This document shows, in pieces, positions 1-5,716 of a DNA stretch of 8,072 bases; the stretch's first letter is position 1; each line of letters starts with the position of its first letter. The notes beneath the pieces were generated by a model. It was not told the DNA's origin. It worked only from the letters and a program-made list of their open reading frames with translations, and searched no databases. The translations under genes were made by a program, and so were the position numbers. The DNA is from Chloroflexota bacterium (GTDB taxonomy: Bacteria > Chloroflexota > Anaerolineae > UBA4142): NCBI GenBank assembly GCA_016200825.1, contig JACQEA010000434.1, positions 1 through 8,072 of the forward strand, given 5' to 3'.

Positions 1-672
1 ATTCAGTTGCCCGATCAAATTTTCTTTTTCCGCGCGCGCGTTTGTGAAAAACACTTCGCAGAAATCCGCGTTCGCGGTGATTTGTTTGAGCGGACGCACC
101 TCGACGCCGGGCTGACGCATATTGAAAAGGAAAAACGAAATGCCTTGATGCTTGGGCGCGTGCGGATCCGTGCGCGCGAGCAAAATGCCCCAGTCCGCGA
201 TAAATCCGCCGCTCGTCCAAACTTTTTGTCCGTTGATTTCAAAATAATCGCCCTGGTCCTCTGCGCGCGTTTTCAAACTCGCGAGGTCAGAGCCCGCGTT
301 CGGTTCGGAAAAAAGTTGGCACCAAATTTCTTCGGCGGTCAGAATTTTTTTCAAAAAGCGTTGCTTTTGTTGCTCGGTGCCGTGAACGATAATCGTCGGA
401 CCGCAAATCGAAATGCCGAGACCGTTCACGGTGGACGGCGCACTCACGCGCGCCATTTCATCCGCGACGATGGCTTGTTCCATCGGGCGCGCGTTTTTTC
501 CGCCGTACTCTTTGGGCCAGCCCATGCCCACAAAGCCCGCATCGTACATTTTGCGATGCCACGCTTTACGCTCGTCGAGCGTTTTCAATTCTTGCTTCGG
601 CGCGTTCTCCTCGAACCATTTGCGGACGCGCATGCGAAATGAAATGTCTTCGGGAGTGAAATGAAGGTCCAT
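1..672 (-). CDS. Acyl-CoA dehydrogenase, N-terminal 224 residues (runs off left edge)
   Basis: An FAD-dependent acyl-CoA dehydrogenase would oxidise an acyl-CoA to the 2-enoyl-CoA in the cytoplasm and pass electrons to an electron-transfer flavoprotein. The reading frame is open from ATG at 672 to base 1. The N-terminal helical domain is at about residues 5-115, with W-P-K-E-Y-G-G at 52-58. The central beta domain follows, with the family signature W-C-Q-L-F-S-E-P-x-A-G-S-D-L at 117-130 and I-N-G-Q-K-V-W-T-S at 146-154. The start is set by AGGAGG at 678-683, 5 nt upstream. The C-terminal helical domain with the usual catalytic base lies outside the window, so chain-length class and substrate cannot be read; the style recalls FadE-type enzymes. 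It follows the DppC gene on the same strand, separated by an inverted-repeat element whose left arm lies 10 nt upstream of the SD. No separate promoter is evident, so co-transcription with the transporter is possible but unproven. Confidence 0.93.
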   Translation of the reverse strand, partial: MDLHFTPEDISFRMRVRKWFEENAPKQELKTLDERKAWHRKMYDAGFVGMGWPKEYGGKNARPMEQAIVADEMARVSAPSTVNGLGISICGPTIIVHGTEQQKQRFLKKILTAEEIWCQLFSEPNAGSDLASLKTRAEDQGDYFEINGQKVWTSGGFIADWGILLARTDPHAPKHQGISFFLFNMRQPGVEVRPLKQITANADFCEVFFTNARAEKENLIGQLN

Positions 673-677
673 AGTTG

Positions 678-683
678 CCTCCT
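678..683 (-). promoter_or_regulatory. Shine-Dalgarno AGGAGG of the acyl-CoA dehydrogenase
   Basis: On the minus strand a perfect AGGAGG is followed by CAACT and ATG at 672. The 5-nt spacing fixes the start codon. Confidence 0.85.
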
Positions 684-692
684 GTTGTGGAC

Positions 693-796
693 GTAGGGGC
701 GAGGCATTCGCCAGAACGTGATCGAATTCAAAATATGATTGGAACAAACAATCAAGATTTCAAGTGAACAAGAGCGAGCGAATGCCTCGCCCCTAC
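693..796. repeat. 104-bp element with perfect 19-bp terminal inverted repeats
   Basis: The arm gtaggggcgaggcattcgc at 693-711 is the exact reverse complement of 778-796. The spacer is 66 nt and AT-rich (712-777), unlike the neighbouring genes. There is no ORF inside. It lies between the DppC stop (802-804, 5 nt away) and the SD of the acyl-CoA dehydrogenase. Arms built on GTAGGGGCGAGGC resemble short dispersed repeats that I recall from Chloroflexota and cyanobacterial genomes, so a MITE- or REP-like element is the likely identity. As RNA it would form a long stem able to pause or stabilise the transcript between the two genes. It has no T-tract, so it is not a classic terminator. Confidence 0.8.
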
Positions 797-801
797 AAAA
801 A

Positions 802-1704
802 TCATCGCGTCCCGCGCAAACGCGGATCCAAAACATCGCGCAACGCGTCGCCGAACATATTGAAACCAAAAACCGCGAGTGAAATCGCGAGCCCGGGCCA
901 AATCGCCAGCCACGGCGCGATCAAGAAAAATTGTCGCCCGCTTCCGCTCAACATACTGCCCCACGCCGGCATCGGCGGTTTGACTTGCACGGTCGCGAGA
1001 ATCAAAATGGTTGGAAAAACATTTGGCAACACGTGCCGCATAATAATGCGCGCATCTGTTACGCCCACGCCGCGCGCGGCTTCCATCCATGCTTGATTCC
1101 GCACCGCCAGCACCGCGCCGCGCACAACGCGCGATGAATTCGCCGCCACCAATAATCCCAACGTGACGGCGACAATTGCAATCGAAGTGGGCGCGTCCGT
1201 GTTGCGCGTGGTAAAGATCGTAATGATCGCGATCAACAGCACCAGCGCGGGGAACGCGATCCAAATGTCAACCACGCGTTGAAAAAATAAATCGAATTTG
1301 CCGCCCGCGTAACCGGATAACAGACCGATGATCGTCGCGAGGCCAGTGCCTACGAACACCGCGCCAAATCCAATGACGACCGACACACGCGAACCATAAA
1401 CGATGCGGCTGAACATATCGCGGCCCTGATTATCGGTGCCAAAAATATGCGCGGCGGACGGCGTTTGCAACCGATCGTCCCCTTTGCCCGCGTCGTACGG
1501 AAAAGGCGCGATCGCATCCGCGAAGATCGCAGTAAAGAGCATGAGCAAAACGAGAAAACCGCCAAACGCGCCGAGCGGTTTGCGGCGAATAAATCGCGCG
1601 ACCGCGACGCGCGCGTTATCGTTCGATTTCAGCGCGGCGTTCGCGTCGGCTTCGCGCGTCAGCGCGCGCGTGGATAATTGATCGGCATAAGAGCTCATAA
1701 ACAC
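802..1704 (-). CDS. DppC-type ABC transporter permease with a probable internal deletion
   Basis: Second inner-membrane permease of a dipeptide/oligopeptide/nickel-type importer. A cytoplasmic N-terminal tail is followed by a first membrane segment at about residues 44-66, then the family segment F-G-T-D-x-x-G-R-D-x-F-S-R at 88-100. The EAA loop, which contacts the ATPase, is at about 208-229 (E-A-A-R-G-V-G to H-V-L-P-N). The C-terminal membrane segment and D-P-R-L-R-G end are normal. At residues 240-243 the protein reads V-Q-V directly into K-P-P-M-P-A-W-G-S. Relatives normally have about 17 more residues here, of the type G-x-A-I-x-x-E-x-x-L-S-F-L-G-L-G-V. The frame is kept, but the membrane segment after the EAA loop is largely missing, so function is doubtful. 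The start is GTG at 1704 or, perhaps better, ATG at 1698; neither has a clear SD. It begins 7 or 13 nt after the dppB stop, suggesting translational coupling. Confidence 0.93.
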   Translation of the reverse strand: MFMSSYADQLSTRALTREADANAALKSNDNARVAVARFIRRKPLGAFGGFLVLLMLFTAIFADAIAPFPYDAGKGDDRLQTPSAAHIFGTDNQGRDMFSRIVYGSRVSVVIGFGAVFVGTGLATIIGLLSGYAGGKFDLFFQRVVDIWIAFPALVLLIAIITIFTTRNTDAPTSIAIVAVTLGLLVAANSSRVVRGAVLAVRNQAWMEAARGVGVTDARIIMRHVLPNVFPTILILATVQVKPPMPAWGSMLSGSGRQFFLIAPWLAIWPGLAISLAVFGFNMFGDALRDVLDPRLRGTR

Positions 1705-1711
1705 ATCGCGT

Positions 1712-2659
1712 CTAACTATACCGAATGCGCGGATCGAGCCACGCGTATAAAATGTCCACGATCAGATTCGAAAAAATAATCAACAATGCAAAAATAAAAA
1801 CGACGGCTTGCACTTGCGGATAATCGCGCGAGTTGATCGCGTCGAGCAAAAAGCGGCCCATACCGGGAATAACAAAAATACTTTCCAGCACGACCGTGCC
1901 GCTGATCAAGACTGAGACTTGCAAGCCCAAGAGCGTGGCAACGGGAATGAACGCGTTTTTGAGCGCGTGGCGAAATATGACCACGCGTTCCGCAAATCCT
2001 TTTGCCCACGCGGTGCGAATGTAATCTTGGCGCAAGACTTCGAGCATTTGCGTGCGCGTCAAACGCATCAGCGCGCCGGAAAGACCGATGCCTAAAATTA
2101 ACGCGGGCAAAATCATTTGCGCCAAATTTTTGGCTGGATCATCCGCGAATTGAGTATACCGTAACGGCGGCGTCCATTTCCACCAGATCGAAGGCAGCGT
2201 AATGGACAACGTCGCGAGCCAAAAGCCCGGGATCGCGAGGAAACCGGTCGCCGTACTGCGCGCAATGTAATCGGAGAGCGTATCTTGCCGCACCGCGGAA
2301 TAAACGCCCAATGGAATTGAAATCAGAATCGAAATGATCAGACCTAATAAACCGAGTTCGACTGTGATCGGAATGCGGCGCTGGATTTCTTCGATGACCG
2401 GCGATTGATCGCGCAAGGAATTGCCCAGATCACCGCGCGCGATTTGCGCGACCCAGTTGAAATATTGTTCGTGAAACGGCAGAGTCAATCCCAATTTGGC
2501 GCGCAAATCTTCCAAGTCTTTGGCGTAGCCGCGATAATCTTCCAACATCAGCGAGACCGCATCGCCCGGCAAAAAGCGAATCATCGCGAACACAAAGAGC
2601 GTGACGCCAATCAATGTGGGGAGGATCAAAACAAAACGACGAAGCAAATAACGTTGCAT
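1712..2659 (-). CDS. DppB-type ABC transporter permease
   Basis: First inner-membrane permease of a dipeptide/oligopeptide/nickel-type importer; it would pair with the DppC-like protein encoded just downstream. Its 315 residues are normal for the family and it looks intact. The N-terminus M-x-x-Y-L-L-R-R-F and first membrane helix (about 8-28) are typical, as is L-P-G-D at 30-33. Further membrane helices lie near 100-122, 135-158, 180-200, 240-258 and 283-305. The EAA loop is at about 212-239 (D-Y-I-R-T-A-W-A-K-G through L-K-N-A-F-I-P). The signature V-L-E-S-I-F-x-I-P-G-M-G is at 257-268 and the C-terminal D-P-R-I-R-Y at 309-314. The start is ATG at 2659 with no convincing SD. A hairpin lies between this start and the end of the binding-protein gene, which could lower permease expression relative to binding protein. 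Substrate cannot be read from sequence. Confidence 0.95.
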   Translation of the reverse strand: MQRYLLRRFVLILPTLIGVTLFVFAMIRFLPGDAVSLMLEDYRGYAKDLEDLRAKLGLTLPFHEQYFNWVAQIARGDLGNSLRDQSPVIEEIQRRIPITVELGLLGLIISILISIPLGVYSAVRQDTLSDYIARSTATGFLAIPGFWLATLSITLPSIWWKWTPPLRYTQFADDPAKNLAQMILPALILGIGLSGALMRLTRTQMLEVLRQDYIRTAWAKGFAERVVIFRHALKNAFIPVATLLGLQVSVLISGTVVLESIFVIPGMGRFLLDAINSRDYPQVQAVVFIFALLIIFSNLIVDILYAWLDPRIRYS

Positions 2660-2690
2660 AGGAATCGTCTACTAGTCGGGTCGTCGTGGA

Positions 2691-2730
2691 GTCGAGTAGC
2701 CGCGCATTCCTTTCCGCGCGACTACTCGAC
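2691..2730 (-). repeat. Intercistronic hairpin, 14 of 15 bp stem
   Basis: The arm gtcgagtagccgcgc at 2691-2705 pairs with gcgcgactactcgac at 2716-2730, with one mismatch and a 10-nt loop. It fills most of the gap between the binding-protein stop (2754) and the dppB start (2659). It has no T-tract on either strand, so it is more likely an mRNA-stabilising or attenuating stem, or a REP-like repeat, than a terminator. Parts of the arm sequence recur nearby (ctactagtcg at 2669-2678, gcgactac at 2750-2757), which favours a repeat origin. Confidence 0.75.
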
Positions 2731-2753
2731 GAGAAGACACTCTGACTCTGCGA

Positions 2754-4472
2754 CTACTTTGGTTTACTGCTATCGAGCCACATGCGCAAGTACTGTTCCG
2801 ACGCGCGTCCATAATCGGATTGCGGGAAGTAATCTTTGACCCACGGTTGATATGCCACGGTGACATTGCCGATGGGTCCGATCACGATGTACTGTTTTTC
2901 GGCGAGATAGCGTTGAATGTCGTACACCAGTTTGATGCGTTCCGCGCGATCAACCGTCGCGCGTTGCTTTTCGATCATGTCGGTCAGCACGGGATCATCC
3001 ACGCCGGCGTGATTGCGCGCGCCTTTGGGGTGATACATGTTGAACAAATAATCGTTGGGATCTTGCACCGGTGTTTCCAAACCCCAGACCGCCGCGGGCG
3101 CATCGAACTTGCCGAGATACGTCGTTTGAATGTAGGACGCGTACGGTTGGGCTTTGAATTCAACATCGAACCCCGCTTCTTTCAATTGTTTTTGCACCAA
3201 CTCGACCGACGTGTTGAACGTGTTGCCGTACGCATCCAACACGCTGATGATCGGAACTTTGAGTCCGGTCGGATAACCCGCATCGGCGAGCAATTTTTTC
3301 GCGGCGGCAACATCGCGCTTGAAATATTTCGCGTTGACGCCAAAATCGGGACCGAGCAGATTGAGCCAAAACGATTCGAGACCGGACGGAATGTGCGCGT
3401 TGTACGTGCCACGGCCTTCATACAACACTTTGATATTTTCATCGCGATCCAGCGCGAGCGATGCGGCTTGACGGACGCGGATATCGTTGAACGGTTTTTC
3501 ATTTACGCGCCAGTACAAAATGTAGAGCAGATTCTGCGGGTAATCCAGCAGTTGAATTTCTTTATTGTCCGCCGCGATAGATTTGCGATCGGTTTGACTC
3601 ACCGCCGTGAGGTCAATTTGTTTCGCGCGCAGACCCGCGACCGCCGTCGCGTCTTCGGGGATGATGAGCAGGACGATCTCGTCCAGATACGGGACGCCGG
3701 TGATAAAGTAATCCGGATTGCGTTTGCCGATGACTTGCACGCCTTTTTCAAATTTGTCAAAGATGTAAGGGCCCGTCCCAATCACGCGCTTGCGCGCATC
3801 GCCATCCGCCTCGATCACTTCGCGCGGCATGATCCAAAAAATTGGCGACGCAATCGTATTCTCAAACGGCGCGGAAACTTCTTTCAAGATGAATTGCACG
3901 GTGGCGTCGTCAACTTTTTTCACTTCTTTGACAACGCTGGTGAGCACGGCTTTCTGTACGCCATCTTTGATAAAGCGATTGTACGACCAGATCACGTCGT
4001 CGGCGGTCACGGCGCGGCCGTTCATGGGCGCTTTATTTTACCACTTTGCATTTTTGCGGAGGAAGAAAGTGTACGTGAGTCCGTCTTTCGACACGTCCCA
4101 TTTTTCCGCGAGATCGCCGGTGGGAATGAACGCGTTCGCGCCAATCTTGGGTCCGGTGTCGAATTTCAAGAGACGGCTGTAGAAAAAGCCCGCGAATTCT
4201 TGCGAGCGAAAACTCGTGTTGAGATACGGATCCAAATCGGGCGGATCCGCGGTCCAAAAGCGAACGACCAAACTTCCGCCGCGTTGTGGTTGCGGGACTT
4301 GCGTCGCCGGCGGCGGTTGAGGAGCCGCCACCGCGACGGTTGGCGCAACTGGCGGCGCGGGAATCGCAGTTGGCGCGGGCGCGCACGCCGCGATGGCAAA
4401 GAGCAACAGCCCGATCGCGGCGAATTGCCCGCGGCGCAGAAAAGAAATCGCGCGCCGATTGAAACGATTCAT
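2754..4472 (-). pseudogene. Peptide/nickel-type ABC solute-binding lipoprotein, interrupted by an in-frame TAA
   Basis: Extracytoplasmic binding protein of the SBP_bac_5 (DppA/OppA) family; it would capture the substrate and deliver it to DppB/DppC. The true start is ATG at 4472, with AGGAGG at 4478-4483 and 5-nt spacing. A lipoprotein signal ends in the lipobox A-I-A-A-C (Cys30), followed by a Pro/Ala/Thr-rich tether. Codon 145 is TAA (4038-4040), and the same frame stays open for 427 more codons to TAG at 2754. The text across the stop is N-A-K-W-[stop]-N-K-A-P-M-N-G-R, then T-A-D-D-V-I-W-S-Y-N-R. Relatives commonly read K-W-Q-N-K-x-P-x-N-G-R, so one CAA-to-TAA change explains it. Other family marks are intact: G-T-G-P-Y, R-N-P-D-Y-F, D-I-R-V-R-Q-A, K-K-L-L-A-D-A-G-Y-P. 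TAA is a normal stop elsewhere here (4923, 6856). Restart at ATG 4025 would give a protein without signal peptide. Sequencing error remains possible. Confidence 0.9.
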
Positions 4473-4477
4473 TTTCC

Positions 4478-4483
4478 CCTCCT
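4478..4483 (-). promoter_or_regulatory. Shine-Dalgarno deciding the binding-protein start
   Basis: The minus strand reads AAAGGAGGGGAAAATG, with AGGAGG 5 nt before ATG 4472. This makes 4472 the start rather than the upstream in-frame ATG at 4505, which lacks an SD and would place an odd extension ahead of the lipoprotein signal. Confidence 0.85.
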
Positions 4484-4558
4484 TTAGGGTGTCCCTGCCG
4501 ATCATCAGCCGGGACGAGTAGGCGAGATTATTTTTTGTCGCCCGCTTTTCATTTTGCA

Positions 4559-4579
4559 GAGAACGCGCTGCGCGTTCTC
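4559..4579. repeat. Perfect 9-bp hairpin in the transporter leader
   Basis: The arms gagaacgcg (4559-4567) and cgcgttctc (4571-4579) flank a 3-nt loop. It lies between the leader terminator and the binding-protein SD on the minus strand. It has no T-tract. It may be a REP-like palindrome or an mRNA 5' stabilising stem, made when transcription reads through the terminator. Confidence 0.65.
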
Positions 4580-4589
4580 AATATTGCGA

Positions 4590-4620
4590 AATAAAAAACA
4601 GACCTAACGATTGGTCTGTT
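4590..4620 (-). terminator. Intrinsic terminator in the transporter leader
   Basis: On the minus strand AACAGACC (4620-4613) and GGTCTGTT (4604-4597) form a perfect 8-bp stem with an 8-nt loop. The stem runs into a T-rich tail: with the two Ts ending the 3' arm, there are six Ts, then ATTTCG. It lies 118 nt before the binding-protein ATG and about 212 nt after the predicted start of the upstream transcript. It could end a stand-alone small transcript, or act as an attenuator through which polymerase must read to reach the transporter genes. The mirrored strand lacks an equally good T-tract. Confidence 0.8.
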
Positions 4621-4624
4621 ATTT

Positions 4625-4777
4625 CTAAATTTCAAAATCAAGCGCGCCACAAATTCCAAACGCGCGCGCATCGCGATTAATCGCGCCGATGGCTTGCCGA
4701 TTATTGATCGAGGATGTATGCGAGTGTGCTAAGGTCTGCCGCGACATTGCGTGCTTCCCTTTCAACAGTCCAGTCAT
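4625..4777 (-). CDS. Candidate small ORF (40 or 50 codons) in the leader
   Basis: I do not recognise this product. ATG at 4777 opens 50 codons to TAG at 4625-4627. An in-frame ATG at 4747 gives 40 codons and has the better ribosome site: AAGGGA at 4756-4761, 8 nt upstream. The first ATG has no SD and falls in the loop of a 7-bp hairpin (4764-4770 with 4778-4784). The shorter form begins M-S-R-Q-T-L-A-H and ends G-A-L-D-F-E-I; it has one Cys, no membrane segment and no run of a single amino acid. The case rests on context: a strong same-strand promoter ~60 nt upstream of the first ATG, and an intrinsic terminator stem starting 4 nt after the stop. It could be a small protein, or a leader peptide whose translation affects the terminator. 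Codon use is not clearly coding, and a structured non-coding RNA is the main alternative. Confidence 0.35.
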   Translation of the reverse strand: MTGLLKGKHAMSRQTLAHSHTSSINNRQAIGAINRDARAFGICGALDFEI

Positions 4778-4838
4778 GACTGTTTTTACTTGACCGCGAA
4801 CGAATCCGATTCCACGTTCGCGAACTGAAATTAGCGCG

Positions 4839-4868
4839 ATTATATAACAATGAACAGAAATGTGTCAA
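4839..4868 (-). promoter_or_regulatory. Sigma70-type promoter upstream of the transporter leader
   Basis: On the minus strand a perfect TTGACA (4868-4863) and perfect TATAAT (4844-4839) are separated by 18 nt. The start is expected near 4832. It lies 55 nt beyond the stop of the molybdopterin oxidoreductase, so it makes a separate transcript running toward the binding-protein gene. It is the only convincing promoter seen for the transporter operon; TTGAGA/CAAAAT at 4551-4581 with a 19-nt spacer is a weak alternative nearer the gene. Confidence 0.85.
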
Positions 4869-4922
4869 ACAGAATAAAGCGCGTAAATTGTTTGAGCTGA
4901 GTGGCGATCAAGATCGCGCCTA

Positions 4923-5552
4923 TTAGGAAAATCTTTCTTCCGTCCACGGATCCCCGTGCATGTGATACCCATAGCCTTCCCAAAAGCCCGGGCGATCTTG
5001 TGGCATAAACTCTATTCCGCGCAACCACTTTGCCGATTTCCAAAAATATAAATGCGGTACCAACAAACGCATCGGATATCCATGATCGGGTTCGAGCGGC
5101 TTGCCATCAAATTTGTACGCGAGCATAGTTGCTTCGTCTGCCAACAAATCGTCCAGTGGAATATTGGCAGTGAATCCGTATTCGCAATGCGCCATCGCGA
5201 ATTTGGATGCGGGTTTTGGTTTTGCGTTTTCCATCACCCACGTCCACGGTACGCCTTCCCACATCGTATCGAATTTGCTCCAGCGCGTCACGCAATTAAT
5301 ATCTACCGTTGTGGTGGTCGTCGTCAGTTTTGTAAATTCATCCCACGATAGACGAATTGGATTTTCGACCAAGCCCCACACTTTGAAATCCCACGTCTTG
5401 GGATCAAATTTTGGAACACTCCCGTAATGCAACACCGGAAATTTTTCGGTGAGATATTGGCCCGGCGGTAAGCGTCCGCCCTTCGGATCGAAAACGCGTT
5501 TGGGATTCGCGCGGCGCAGCCGATTAACTTTTTCTAAAGGATCAAATGACAC
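4923..5552 (-). CDS. Cytoplasmic sulfite-oxidase-like molybdopterin oxidoreductase
   Basis: A 209-residue, complete member of the Oxidored_molyb (sulfite oxidase catalytic) fold, close to the short YuiH-like group. It should bind a molybdenum-molybdopterin centre. Cys87 in D-I-N-C-V-T-R-W-S is the expected metal ligand. Other family marks are P-P-G-Q at 29-32, W-E-G-V at 98-101, C-E-Y-G-F-T at 123-128, D-H-G-Y-P-M-R-L at 156-163, W-K-S-A-K-W-L-R-G at 171-179 and H-G-D-P-W near the end. There is no signal peptide or Tat motif, so it is probably cytoplasmic, unlike MsrP or true sulfite oxidases. Physiological substrate and electron partner are unknown for this group. The start is GTG at 5552, with AGGGAGG 5 nt upstream; it is monocistronic. 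Residues 77-82 are six Thr in a row just before the ligand segment, an unusual low-complexity stretch. It shares its upstream region with the divergent uridine kinase gene. Confidence 0.93.
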   Translation of the reverse strand: MSFDPLEKVNRLRRANPKRVFDPKGGRLPPGQYLTEKFPVLHYGSVPKFDPKTWDFKVWGLVENPIRLSWDEFTKLTTTTTTVDINCVTRWSKFDTMWEGVPWTWVMENAKPKPASKFAMAHCEYGFTANIPLDDLLADEATMLAYKFDGKPLEPDHGYPMRLLVPHLYFWKSAKWLRGIEFMPQDRPGFWEGYGYHMHGDPWTEERFS

Positions 5553-5557
5553 GAATG

Positions 5558-5563
5558 CCTCCC
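5558..5563 (-). promoter_or_regulatory. Shine-Dalgarno deciding a GTG start
   Basis: The minus strand reads AGGGAGG, CATTC, then GTG at 5552. No in-frame ATG lies nearby that would fit the conserved N-terminus, so the GTG is taken as the start. Confidence 0.8.
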
Positions 5564-5572
5564 TGTGAATTG

Positions 5573-5600
5573 ATTATATTGTTTCAACGCGCCTTGTCAA
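5573..5600 (-). promoter_or_regulatory. Strong sigma70-type promoter of the molybdopterin oxidoreductase
   Basis: On the minus strand TTGACA (5600-5595) and TATAAT (5578-5573) are both perfect and separated by 16 nt. The transcript would start near 5566, leaving a leader of about 14 nt that is almost only the SD. Confidence 0.85.
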
Positions 5601-5683
5601 TGACGCGCGCTCGATTTTCGATTCTAATTTTCTGCGCTTACAGAACTCTTCTGATTTTCTTACCAGATTCTAAAGCGCGATTC

Positions 5684-5710
5684 TTTACGCGCCGCGCGTT
5701 GTAGTATAAT
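5684..5710 (+). promoter_or_regulatory. Promoter of uridine kinase giving a leaderless mRNA
   Basis: A perfect TATAAT at 5705-5710 is followed by six bases (gcgggt) and the ATG at 5717. The usual start point, about 7 nt past the -10 box, coincides with the A of the ATG, and there is no SD. The -35 element is weak (TTTACG at 5684-5689 with a 15-nt spacer, or TTCTTT at 5681-5686 with 18). The gap 5553-5716 thus holds two divergent promoters and nothing else recognised. Confidence 0.7.
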
Positions 5711-5716
5711 GCGGGT

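Larger units (their letters stand above)
4590..4833 (-). ncRNA. Predicted ~240-nt leader or small transcript, possibly structured
   Basis: The 417-bp gap 4506-4922 holds this unit. Transcription from the promoter at 4839-4868 would start near 4832 and stop after the terminator. The predicted 5' end AATTTCA (4832-4826) is complementary over 7 nt to TGAAATT (4634-4628), just before the terminator, which would close the RNA like a P1 stem. Inside are a perfect 8-bp hairpin (4795-4802 with 4815-4822), a 7-bp hairpin (4764-4770 with 4778-4784) and a palindrome cgcgattaatcgcg (4672-4685). CAGACCT at 4732-4738 could pair with AGGTCTG at 4599-4605 in the 3' half of the terminator, giving a possible antiterminator. 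I see no match to T-box, TPP, cobalamin, c-di-GMP-I, SRP, 6S or tmRNA signatures. It overlaps the candidate small ORF; either or both may be real. Confidence 0.4.

Noticed and set aside
7..642. A 211-codon open frame on the plus strand
   Set aside because: It is antisense to the acyl-CoA dehydrogenase, whose motifs and SD are convincing.
752..1264. A 170-codon minus-strand frame overlapping the DppC gene
   Set aside because: It is out of frame with the permease and has no membrane segments or motifs. I also considered whether it showed a frameshift in DppC, but the DppC frame is continuous to its normal C-terminus.
4038..4040. TAA read as a sense codon
   Set aside because: TAA ends the oxidoreductase (4923) and the nuclease-like gene (6856), so general recoding is unlikely. 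No selenocysteine- or pyrrolysine-type context applies to TAA.
2820..4487. A 555-codon open frame on the plus strand, antisense to the binding-protein gene
   Set aside because: The minus strand has clear SBP_bac_5 motifs, a lipobox and an SD. The plus-frame product is rich in Arg, His, Phe and Ile with no recognisable motif, as expected for the mirror of a gene with few TTA/CTA/TCA codons.
4764..4790. Plus-strand intrinsic terminator (7-bp stem followed by Ts)
   Set aside because: The stem and T-run are reasonable, but no plus-strand gene or promoter lies upstream for it to terminate. It is more simply explained as part of the minus-strand leader structure.
4590..4840. 6S RNA, SRP RNA, tmRNA, T-box or a known riboswitch
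   Set aside because: I looked for the long bulged hairpin of 6S, the GGAAGGAAGCAGCC-type SRP core, the tmRNA ends, the T-box GGTGG-type bulge, and TPP, cobalamin and c-di-GMP words; none is present.
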